DNA of 8,620 nt. Origin: an uncultured bacterium (GTDB lineage: Bacteria > Planctomycetota > Phycisphaerae > Phycisphaerales > SM1A02). Of the stretch, positions 1 through 5,936 are shown piece by piece; position 1 is the stretch's first letter; each line of letters opens with the position of its first letter. The stretch covers positions 1 to 8,620 of the forward strand of contig CAJACJ010000361.1 of the NCBI GenBank assembly GCA_903938205.1, written 5' to 3'. The notes beneath the pieces were generated by a model that ran no database searches, was not told where the DNA came from, and worked only from the letters and a program-made list of their open reading frames with translations. The translations under genes were made by a program, and so were the position numbers.

Positions 1-513
1 CGTCAGATCGCGCGACACCGATGCAAAGTCGCACGTGCCCGCGACTAGGTCTTCCAAAGCTTGGCCTGAACCTCCGCCACGAATATTAAATTTCACATCT
101 GGATACAGTCTGTTAAATGCTTCGGACAGCGCCATAAGAGTTGGCGCCATGGTGTCGGAACCCTGGATTGTGATGGACCCCTTCCACGACGGCACGGGCA
201 CATAATCAGGGAAATCATAGATCATTTTTGCAATTTGTTCGTCAATAATCACGGGCGCTGTGACCATGACCTGATCTGGTCCCAACGATGTTGGCGTAAT
301 AGTTTTGGACGCGGGAGTAGTCGTTGCCGCCGGCGCCACGGATTGTGCTGGAACCAGTGGAGTGGCTGGAATAGTTTTGGCTGCGGGAGCAACGGGAACT
401 GTGGGCGCAACCTGCGCCGCGGTCGCGGCTTGAGGTTCTGCAAGAGTTGCTGCAAATGTTGCCGCGCCCAAAAGCGCGCCAGACAAAGTCAATGCGCATA
501 AAATACTTTTCAT
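1..513 (-). CDS. PstS-like phosphate-type substrate-binding protein, N-terminal part
   Basis: Partial gene: 171 codons are open from the ATG to the left edge, with the rest outside the window. Residues 1-25 look like a Sec signal peptide (MKSILCALTLSGALLGAATF, then a likely cleavage after the Ala near residue 25). Residues 26-85 are a low-complexity linker of Ala, Pro, Thr and Val. From residue 110 the sequence matches the PstS / PBP-like family: GSDTM at 118-122, then F-N-R-L-Y-P, then RGGGSGQAL at 145-153 and a D-F-A-S-V-S-R segment at 162-168, the usual oxyanion-binding lobe I motifs. Proteins of this family bind phosphate in the periplasm for an ABC transporter, but some do other jobs. 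The start is well supported: AAAGGAG lies 7 bases upstream and ATGA overlaps the stop of the preceding gene by 4 bp, suggesting translational coupling. No pstCAB is visible. Phosphate specificity is inferred, not shown. Confidence 0.85.
   Translation of the reverse strand, partial: MKSILCALTLSGALLGAATFAATLAEPQAATAAQVAPTVPVAPAAKTIPATPLVPAQSVAPAATTTPASKTITPTSLGPDQVMVTAPVIIDEQIAKMIYDFPDYVPVPSWKGSITIQGSDTMAPTLMALSEAFNRLYPDVKFNIRGGGSGQALEDLVAGTCDFASVSRDLT
298..389 (-). repeat. 72-base-spaced direct repeat in the binding protein's linker
   Basis: The 20-base blocks at 298-317 and 370-389 match at 18 of 20 positions and are exactly 24 codons apart. They encode P-A-S-K-T-I and P-A-A-K-T-I in the Ala/Pro/Thr-rich linker. 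This looks like a decayed in-frame tandem duplication that lengthened the linker. Confidence 0.5.
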
Positions 514-1913
514 GATTTCACTCCTTTGCCGCGCCACCACAATAGCAATGCAATGAGCGCAAAAATTCCCAACACCACAGCAATAACACGAATGAAAATA
601 TCATTCACCACTTGATCCGCCGCCTTGTGAACCTCATCCACGCGCGCGCGCATAAGCGACTCGATTGGCTTTAGGCGCTCCGCCATTTCCGAGGAGCCCA
701 ACAAAGAATCGGTGGTGGACAAGATCTTGCTGGTCTCCTCCAAATTCTGTTGCATTTCATTCAACAACTTTATGTAGTCAGCAATCTCAACGGGCTTGCT
801 GACTGGCGCGTTCTTGTCGGGCGGAGGTTGCATTTGCTTGATCGTATTTAGCGTGGTGTTCACTTGGGCAACGCTTGTGCCTGCCTCTTTCGTAATGCGT
901 TCCGCGGTATTGGCCAGCGGTGCGATCTTCTCCAGTAATAAACTGGTTGCGTTGATGGAGTCTTGGTACTGCGTGAGCAACTGCGATGCCACGGCGGTGT
1001 TCTTCTGAAGCAAGTTTGGCGCGTCAGCCACGACCGCGTTGATGCGGTTGACATCGCCTAAAATCTGCTGAGTTTCAGGCATAATCAGCACGTCGTACAA
1101 CAGCGCTTCGACCTGCCAATTGATGAATAAAGGCAGGCGTTTGGAATAATACAGCGTGCGCTCAAACGTTTGCTGCGCCTCCGCGGCGCGCTCCACTGCG
1201 CGATCAACGGGCTCCAACAAACCGCCACCATCTTTGACTTCTTCCACAAGGGCAACACCTTTGCTTGTGGCAATATCCGCAAAACGAACATACGCCACAA
1301 ACTCCGTGCCGCCACGCGAGCGCCACCAATTGGCAATGATCAAGTCCAGGCGCTCAAGTTGCGTTTTCGTAAACACGCGCGCGGCGGAGGCCCAAACGTC
1401 CTCGCGAGCGCGGCGAAGATTTTCCACCAACGGCTGCGCGCGGTCACCAAAAATCTTTTGCGACCTGCCGGAATCAACCCAGTAATAATTTTGCAGCGTG
1501 ACCACCACAAGTTGATCAATAAGTTGCGTAAACACATCTGGACTTGATGCAATGTCGTACATGCTGGACACGCCAAGAAGGCGCAATCCATTCATAAGGC
1601 GCCGCTGCTCTACCGACGGATTGTTATACATCACGCGTTCACTGGCGGCCAACATCAGCGTGTAATAGCGGTCGGCGAACGCGTTTGAAATTGCGTCAAG
1701 TTGTTGCAAAGTAATAGTCTCATCCTTCAAGCCGCTGCTGCCGCCCGTGACCATGGCGGCGCGATCTGAAAGGTTGGGCGATTTTTTCTTGCCGCCACCG
1801 GCGCAACCAGGCATGCTTGAAAGCGAAAGACACAATATAAAGATGGTGGCGCAAGTAACTGACAATCGAGGCGTAAAGCGTTGAATCCAAAGTGTGTTGC
1901 GCCAATCAATCAT
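510..1913 (-). CDS. uncharacterised envelope protein: lipobox-like N-terminus, helical middle, C-terminal membrane anchor
   Basis: I do not recognise a named family for these 467 residues. The N-terminus has basic residues and a hydrophobic stretch (about 18-33) ending in S-S-M-P-G-C at 32-37, a plausible but atypical lipobox with Cys37. A Gly/Lys-rich spacer follows. Residues 50-430 are mostly helical in composition, rich in Gln, Glu, Leu and Ala, with likely coiled-coil runs after about 280. Residues 440-459 form one strong transmembrane helix ending in WWRGKGVKS, so the C-terminal tail should be cytoplasmic. The topology suggests a large periplasmic domain held at the inner membrane. The gene overlaps the downstream PstS-like gene by ATGA, so the two are probably co-expressed and may act together. 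No clear Shine-Dalgarno precedes the ATG, so the mRNA may be leaderless. The reading frame is certain from its length and coupling; the function is unknown. Confidence 0.85.
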   Translation of the reverse strand: MIDWRNTLWIQRFTPRLSVTCATIFILCLSLSSMPGCAGGGKKKSPNLSDRAAMVTGGSSGLKDETITLQQLDAISNAFADRYYTLMLAASERVMYNNPSVEQRRLMNGLRLLGVSSMYDIASSPDVFTQLIDQLVVVTLQNYYWVDSGRSQKIFGDRAQPLVENLRRAREDVWASAARVFTKTQLERLDLIIANWWRSRGGTEFVAYVRFADIATSKGVALVEEVKDGGGLLEPVDRAVERAAEAQQTFERTLYYSKRLPLFINWQVEALLYDVLIMPETQQILGDVNRINAVVADAPNLLQKNTAVASQLLTQYQDSINATSLLLEKIAPLANTAERITKEAGTSVAQVNTTLNTIKQMQPPPDKNAPVSKPVEIADYIKLLNEMQQNLEETSKILSTTDSLLGSSEMAERLKPIESLMRARVDEVHKAADQVVNDIFIRVIAVVLGIFALIALLLWWRGKGVKS

Positions 1914-2073
1914 GAAAATATCTTACATAAATTCTGTAAAGAAAACACGACCTGTTGCGCAAACAATTCACGCCCCTAGATACGAACAATGACTTGTATT
2001 GAACAAAATATGATCAAACCCAATGCGCAAGTTTGGACCAATTCACAAGTATGTTGGGAAATTAAAGTCGGCG
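1914..2073. other. intergenic gap between the Rrf2 gene and the envelope-protein gene
   Basis: This 160-base AT-richer spacer separates two genes on the minus strand. I see no stem-loop followed by a T run after the Rrf2 stop, so readthrough into the next gene is possible. The only tight palindrome is TTGCGCAA at 1955-1962, too short to interpret. A -10-like hexamer sits directly before the downstream ATG and is listed separately. Confidence 0.6.
1920..1925 (-). promoter_or_regulatory. candidate -10 element for the envelope-protein operon, possible leaderless mRNA
   Basis: On the minus strand TAAGAT ends 6 bases before the ATG at 1913. With usual -10 spacing, transcription would begin at or next to the A of the start codon. 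The gene has no purine-rich ribosome site in front of it, which fits a leaderless message. The -35 region 17 bases further upstream (GTGTTT) is poor, so this is a weak call from sequence alone. Confidence 0.3.
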
Positions 2074-2568
2074 TTACGATTGTCTTTTTCCAAGAGCGCG
2101 GAAACTTTCGCGCGGCTTGGGCGGAATCAGAGTTAAATCGGTGGGCTTTAAACCCTCCACCTGCGCCGCATATCGGAAAATTTCAAATGTGCTGTCGGCA
2201 AGAAATGATTTAATTCCATCTTGCGCGCTCACCAAGCGATCATGAAGGGCACAAGGCGTACCCACGCCGCAAATTCCGCCACCAAATGGACACAGATGCG
2301 AACGGTCTTCACGCTCGAACAATTCGAACACCTGTTGAAATGAAATTTCAATAGGCGGCCGCGCTAACGCGTATCCACCACCCGGACCAGGAGAACCAAT
2401 AATCAGCCCAGCTTGTGAAAGCGTGGTTAAAATTTTGGCCACCATGGCCCGCGGCAAAAAGCGCGCGTCCGCTATTTGAACAGCGGACAATCTGGTTTTG
2501 CCATTGTCCCATACCTCCGCTAAATAGCTCATGGCCGCAATGGCACGCTCGGTTTGTTTTCCATACAT
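2074..2568 (-). CDS. Rrf2-family transcriptional regulator with IscR-like Fe-S ligands
   Basis: This 164-residue protein has the usual Rrf2 length and layout. Residues 1-68 form the winged helix-turn-helix: an N-terminal helix with E-R-A-I-A-A-M-S-Y-L-A, the recognition region I-A-D-A-R-F-L-P at 32-39, V-A-K-I-L-T-T-L at 43-50, and the wing G-P-G-G-G-Y-A-L at 61-68. Cys93, Cys100 and Cys106 follow (C-X6-C-X5-C), and His109 sits three residues after the last Cys, as the fourth ligand does in IscR. The protein therefore probably binds a [2Fe-2S] or [4Fe-4S] cluster and responds to O2, NO or iron status. The start has AAAGGA 7 bases upstream. The gene is divergent from the cbb3 operon across 257 bases that contain palindromes, so it is the natural candidate regulator of that operon and of itself. 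Which signal it reads, and whether it activates or represses, cannot be told from sequence. Confidence 0.93.
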   Translation of the reverse strand: MYGKQTERAIAAMSYLAEVWDNGKTRLSAVQIADARFLPRAMVAKILTTLSQAGLIIGSPGPGGGYALARPPIEISFQQVFELFEREDRSHLCPFGGGICGVGTPCALHDRLVSAQDGIKSFLADSTFEIFRYAAQVEGLKPTDLTLIPPKPRESFRALGKRQS

Positions 2569-2611
2569 GGGCGTTTCCTTTGGAAGGCGAGATTTCAGAC
2601 CATGTTTCGGT

Positions 2612-2631
2612 AATTGAAGACCGCTTCAATT
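2612..2631 (-). promoter_or_regulatory. perfect 8-bp inverted repeat in the Rrf2 leader
   Basis: AATTGAAG and CTTCAATT flank the 4-base loop ACCG, giving an uninterrupted 8-bp stem. It lies 43-63 bases upstream of the Rrf2 start codon, inside the transcript predicted from the promoter at 2683-2711. It has no following T run, so it is not an ordinary terminator. It could be an mRNA hairpin or another dyad operator. Confidence 0.45.
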
Positions 2632-2660
2632 GCAATCCGAACATTTTAAATTTCAATCTA

Positions 2661-2674
2661 TGATATCCCTATCT
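2661..2674. promoter_or_regulatory. candidate second operator, degenerate copy of the 2694-2707 palindrome
   Basis: Read on the minus strand this is AGATAGGGATATCA, which matches the perfect palindrome AGATATCGATATCT at 11 of 14 positions. The centres of the two sites are 33 bases apart, close to three helical turns, so dimers bound to both would sit on nearly the same DNA face. It lies at or just downstream of the predicted Rrf2 transcription start. Confidence 0.4.
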
Positions 2675-2682
2675 TTAATTAG

Positions 2683-2711
2683 AGTATATAGTAAGATATC
2701 GATATCTGCAA
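2683..2711 (-). promoter_or_regulatory. sigma70-like promoter for the Rrf2 gene
   Basis: On the minus strand TTGCAG (2711-2706) is separated by 17 bases from TATACT (2688-2683). The -10 matches the consensus at 5 of 6 positions and the spacing is optimal; the -35 keeps only TTG. Transcription would start near 2676, giving a leader of about 110 bases before the ATG at 2568. The perfect palindrome 2694-2707 fills most of the spacer, a position typical of a repressor site. Confidence 0.5.
2694..2707. promoter_or_regulatory. perfect 14-bp palindrome, candidate Rrf2 operator
   Basis: AGATATCGATATCT is identical to its own reverse complement over 14 bases. It lies between a divergent Rrf2 gene and the cbb3 operon, inside the spacer of the predicted Rrf2 promoter, and next to TATAGT (2687-2692), a possible -10 for the plus strand. 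Rrf2 proteins bind as dimers to dyad sites, so this is the best candidate operator in the window. Assignment to this regulator rests on position only. Confidence 0.5.
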
Positions 2712-2734
2712 TTCGCTAAAAGCAAAAACAGCCA

Positions 2735-2764
2735 AATCAAAGACTTTCTATCGCAGATTTGATT
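2735..2764 (+). promoter_or_regulatory. inverted repeat upstream of ccoNO
   Basis: AATCAAA (2735-2741) and TTTGATT (2758-2764) are exact 7-base inverted arms around a 16-base centre, 62-91 bases upstream of the ccoNO start. The arms contain ATCAA and TTGAT, the half-sites of FNR, but in the wrong order and spacing for an FNR box. It may be a leader hairpin or coincidence. Confidence 0.2.
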
Positions 2765-2825
2765 CGGATTTCATGGGCTCGCTGTTGGGCCCTTCCAAAT
2801 CGGCTTACGTTGGAGAACAAAAGAT

Positions 2826-5138
2826 ATGAACCCCCCGCTTCACGGATTAAACCCTCCCGCCCATTCCCAAACGCTGGAGCAATTCAGTTTTAACGACGCT
2901 ATTGTGCGAAAATTTGTTTTCGTCACCATGTTGTGGGGCGTGGTGGGAATGCTTGTCGGCGTGCTCATTGCGGCACAGCTCACCATGCCTGCAGCCAACT
3001 TTGGCGAATATCTTTCTTTCGGTCGCCTTCGACCACTCCATACCAACGCGGTCATTTTCGCTTTCGCGGGCAACGCCATTTTCGCGGCGGTGTATTACTC
3101 AACGCAACGCTTGCTCAAAACGCGTGTATTCAGCGACTTATTAAGCAATATTCATTTCTGGGGTTGGCAACTCATCATTGTGGCCGCCGCCATCAGCCTG
3201 CCGCTTGGATTTACCCAGGGCAAGGAATACGCGGAGCTTGAATGGCCAATTGACATCACAGTGGTCTTGATTTGGGTTGTCTTCGCGGTGAATTTCTTTG
3301 GCACCATTGCCGTGCGCCGCGAGCGCCACTTGTATGTGGCGATTTGGTTTTATATCGCCACGGTCATTGCCATCGCCGTGCTGTACATCTTCAACAATCT
3401 CGCCATGCCAGCGGATTGGCACCGCAGTTACTCCATTTATGCTGGCAGCCAAGACGCGTTCATGCAATGGTGGTACGGCCACAACGCGGTCGCATTCTTT
3501 CTGACCACTCCGTTCCTTGGAATCATGTACTACTTTCTGCCAAAAGCCGCGGAAAGACCTGTATTTTCGTATCGCCTGTCCATTGTGCACTTTTGGAGTT
3601 TGGTCTTCATCTATATATGGGCTGGGCCGCATCACTTGCACTACACATCCATTCCTGATTGGGCCTCCACTGTTGGCATGCTCTTCAGCGTGATGTTGTG
3701 GATGCCTTCATGGGGCGGAATGATCAATGGACTTCTGACATTGCGTGGCGCTTGGCACAAAGTTGCGCAAGATCCTGTTCTGAAATTCTTTGTGGTGGCC
3801 ATCACCTTTTATGGCATGAGCACATTTGAGGGACCACTGTTGAGCGTGAAAAGCGTGAACTCACTCAGTCACTACACCGACTGGACCATTGCTCACGTAC
3901 ACGCAGGAACCCTGGGCTGGGTTGGCTTCATGGTTTTTGGAATGGTGTATTGGCTTGCGCCGCGGCTGTATCAAACGTCCATCGCCAAACCATCGTGGGT
4001 GAATCTGCATTTCTGGCTAGCCACCATTGGAATTATTTTGTACATCATTCCTATTTACACGGCCGGGTTGATGCAAGGATTGATGTGGCGCACATTCAAC
4101 TCAGATGGAATTTTGGAATACGATTTTCTTTCCACCGTCACTCGCTTAATTCCGATGTATTGGCTCCGCACGATTGGCGGAACGCTGTATCTCGCGGCGC
4201 TGATCATTGGGTGTGTGAATTTAATCTTGACCTGGCTCAAGCGCCCCACCCATTATGAAGTTCCGGTGTATGAAGCCGCCGCGCTGTCCAAATCTTGGAA
4301 GCCGGAGGTTGCGCCGCAATCATCACTTCCCAGCGGAAATGTGCTTGAAATGGGCCGTTCCTTGGATCGCTTCGCCGCACTGCGTTGGCACCGCGGGCTT
4401 GAAGGCTTGCCGCTGACGTTCACTATTTGGGTGGTGATTGCGGTGGTTGTAGCCAGCCTGTTTGAGATTATTCCCATGTTCACGATTCGCAGCGACATTC
4501 CACGAATTGCAAGCGTGGAACCGTTCACACCGCTGGAATGTATTGGCCGCGATATTTATGTGAGCGAAGGCTGTGTGAATTGCCATTCGCAAATGATTCG
4601 TCCACTAGTGGCCGAGACGGAGCGTTATGGTGAATATTCAAAGCCAGGCGAGAGCGTGTTTGATCATCCATTTCTTTGGGGTAGCCGACGCATTGGTCCA
4701 GACCTTGCGCGCGAAGGAGTTCGTAATCCAAGCGCGCTGTGGCACCTTCGTCACTTCAACAATCCCGTGGATACCAGTCCAGGTTCCATCATGCCGCCAT
4801 TTGCGCATTTAGTTGATCAACCAATCGACTGGTCGCAAGCCATCCGCGCGGTGACAACGCTTTCAAAAGTTGGCGTGCCTTACAACCCGCAAACAATTGC
4901 GGATGCCGAGAAATTGGCACATACTCAATCGGACAAAGTGTTTGCGCAGTTGGTTACAGAAAATGGAACGGCCTCCGGCGTGGAAGGCGTAAAGGACATG
5001 AAAGTGTTGGCGGTCATTGCGTACATGCAAAGGCTTGGCACGGACTTAAACAAACCGATTGATGTTGCGCCGGCGGCACCAGTGGTGCCAGAACCTAAAA
5101 CGGCGCCGCTGCAAACCACTTCAAGGAGCGCGCCATGA
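2826..5138 (+). CDS. ccoNO: cbb3-type cytochrome c oxidase, fused subunits I and II (CcoN-CcoO)
   Basis: One 770-residue chain joins the catalytic haem-copper subunit to the monohaem cytochrome c subunit. Residues 1-475 are CcoN, a polytopic membrane protein. His72 and His359 fit the low-spin haem b ligands, His357 the haem b3 ligand, and His219, His269 and His270 the CuB ligands. Tyr263 fits the Tyr that cross-links to a CuB His, and Glu335 and Glu134 the conserved cbb3 glutamates. All are offset by a constant +12 from the Pseudomonas stutzeri numbering I recall, so the active site looks intact. A linker of about 45 residues leads to CcoO: a membrane anchor at 530-552, the haem c motif C-V-N-C-H at 583-587, the family signature S-Q-M-I-R-P after it, and a likely axial Met656 in S-I-M-P-P. 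The tail is Ala/Pro-rich. The enzyme reduces O2 with high affinity and pumps protons. GGAGA lies 9 bases before the ATG. The frame is continuous with no internal stop, so the fusion is real in this sequence. Confidence 0.97.
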   Translation: MNPPLHGLNPPAHSQTLEQFSFNDAIVRKFVFVTMLWGVVGMLVGVLIAAQLTMPAANFGEYLSFGRLRPLHTNAVIFAFAGNAIFAAVYYSTQRLLKTRVFSDLLSNIHFWGWQLIIVAAAISLPLGFTQGKEYAELEWPIDITVVLIWVVFAVNFFGTIAVRRERHLYVAIWFYIATVIAIAVLYIFNNLAMPADWHRSYSIYAGSQDAFMQWWYGHNAVAFFLTTPFLGIMYYFLPKAAERPVFSYRLSIVHFWSLVFIYIWAGPHHLHYTSIPDWASTVGMLFSVMLWMPSWGGMINGLLTLRGAWHKVAQDPVLKFFVVAITFYGMSTFEGPLLSVKSVNSLSHYTDWTIAHVHAGTLGWVGFMVFGMVYWLAPRLYQTSIAKPSWVNLHFWLATIGIILYIIPIYTAGLMQGLMWRTFNSDGILEYDFLSTVTRLIPMYWLRTIGGTLYLAALIIGCVNLILTWLKRPTHYEVPVYEAAALSKSWKPEVAPQSSLPSGNVLEMGRSLDRFAALRWHRGLEGLPLTFTIWVVIAVVVASLFEIIPMFTIRSDIPRIASVEPFTPLECIGRDIYVSEGCVNCHSQMIRPLVAETERYGEYSKPGESVFDHPFLWGSRRIGPDLAREGVRNPSALWHLRHFNNPVDTSPGSIMPPFAHLVDQPIDWSQAIRAVTTLSKVGVPYNPQTIADAEKLAHTQSDKVFAQLVTENGTASGVEGVKDMKVLAVIAYMQRLGTDLNKPIDVAPAAPVVPEPKTAPLQTTSRSAP

Positions 5139-5344
5139 CACACATACAAATGCAGGCGCGTTGTTTGTTGCTGGCTGAAAGTGGCTTCATGCCCACATTG
5201 GCGTTGATCATTTTCCTTGTGATTTTCGCTGGAATTGTGGCATATGTGTTCATGATTCCAAAATCAGCGTGGCAAAAAGACGCTCAACTTCCACTGGAAA
5301 AGCCTCAACACACTCAATCTGAAAAGGAGAACAATCATGGCTGA
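5135..5344 (+). CDS. ccoQ: cbb3 oxidase small subunit CcoQ/FixQ-like
   Basis: This 69-residue protein has one transmembrane helix at about 19-41, followed by a short hydrophilic cytoplasmic tail (I-P-K-S-A-W-Q-K-D) with several Lys, Glu and Gln. That is the usual architecture of CcoQ, which stabilises the association of CcoP with the oxidase core. The identification rests mostly on position between ccoNO and ccoP, because CcoQ sequences are poorly conserved. AAGGAG lies 7 bases upstream of the ATG, and ATGA overlaps the ccoNO stop by 4 bp. The first 18 residues are longer than many CcoQ N-termini; Met6 or Met19 are alternative starts, but only the first has a good ribosome site. Confidence 0.85.
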   Translation: MTHIQMQARCLLLAESGFMPTLALIIFLVIFAGIVAYVFMIPKSAWQKDAQLPLEKPQHTQSEKENNHG

Positions 5345-5936
5345 CACATTTCACAATCAAGAGCCAAAATTTCATGAAGCGAAAATTCTTGAGCACGAAT
5401 CAGATGGTATTCAAGAATTTGATAACCCAATGCCATTTTGGTGGTCGGCCATTTTTTGGCTGACGATTGGATTCGCCTATGTGTACTTCACGTATTTTGT
5501 GATTGGCGTTGGCGCCAGTGTTCAACGTGAATATCAAGTTGACCTTGGTGTTTTTTACCAGGAGCAATTTGGAAAGCTGGGTGAACTGAAGCCAATCCCG
5601 GCGACCATTTTTAAACTGTCAAGCGATCCAAAAATGATGAAGGCGGCTCAGGGTCTCTATAGCGCGAATTGCGCAGTCTGTCATGCGGCAGATGGCGGCG
5701 GATTAACTGGTCCAAACTTGTGTGACAATGAATATATCAACGTGAAAAATGTTGAAGACATTTTCAAAGTTGTCTCGGTCGGAATTGTCTCCAAAGGAAT
5801 GCCTCAATGGAGCAATCGCTTCAGCGAGCCTCAACTTGTTTTGTTGACGTCGTACGTGGCGCACCTGCGTGGCACAACACCTACCGCGCCAAAGGCGCCA
5901 CAGGGAGTTTCAATTCCGCCATGGATAACGAAGTAG
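5337..5936 (+). CDS. ccoP: cbb3 oxidase subunit III CcoP, single-haem form
   Basis: The N-terminus carries the diagnostic CcoP segment: D-G-I-Q-E-F-D-N-P-M-P-F-W-W at 23-36, running into a transmembrane helix at about 35-57. After a periplasmic spacer there is one cytochrome c domain, with C-A-V-C-H at 112-116, G-P-N-L at 125-128 and a likely axial Met155 in K-G-M-P-Q-W. Only one CXXCH exists in the whole protein. Classical proteobacterial CcoP is about 300 residues with two haems; this one is 199 residues with one, and no degenerate second motif is visible. It should pass electrons from a soluble or membrane donor to the CcoO haem. An extra Cys129 lies in the haem domain. The gene overlaps ccoQ by 8 bp and has AAGGAG 7 bases upstream. 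Confidence 0.95.
   Translation: MADTFHNQEPKFHEAKILEHESDGIQEFDNPMPFWWSAIFWLTIGFAYVYFTYFVIGVGASVQREYQVDLGVFYQEQFGKLGELKPIPATIFKLSSDPKMMKAAQGLYSANCAVCHAADGGGLTGPNLCDNEYINVKNVEDIFKVVSVGIVSKGMPQWSNRFSEPQLVLLTSYVAHLRGTTPTAPKAPQGVSIPPWITK

Noticed and set aside
242..499. Short open frames on both strands rich in Arg, Ser and Cys
   Set aside because: They are shadows of the Ala/Pro-rich linker of the PstS-like gene, which runs through this interval in another minus-strand frame.
1955..1962. Palindrome TTGCGCAA and weak stems between the Rrf2 stop and the next gene
   Set aside because: Arms are too short and no T run follows, so neither a terminator nor an operator can be supported.
1992..2050. ACTTGT / ACAAGT inverted pair and repeated GAACAA in the 1914-2073 gap
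   Set aside because: Six-base arms 47 bases apart and a six-base direct repeat are expected by chance in AT-rich sequence.
1989..2213. Open frame of 74 codons on the plus strand
   Set aside because: It runs antisense into the 3' part of the Rrf2 gene, has no ribosome site, and its product resembles nothing; the Rrf2 frame is clearly the coding one.
2673..2684. Near-palindrome CTTTAATTAGAG between the two operator candidates
   Set aside because: It has an internal mismatch, is simple AT-rich sequence and is unlike the other two sites; it may only be part of the promoter region.
2759..2772. Possible FNR box TTGAT-N4-ATTTC before ccoNO
   Set aside because: Only the left half-site matches; the right half agrees with ATCAA at 2 of 5 positions.
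5807..5920. Upstream ATG that would extend CcoG by 38 residues
   Set aside because: The extension lies within the ccoP haem-domain coding sequence, has no family resemblance and lacks a ribosome site; the ATG at 5921 gives the normal CcoG length.
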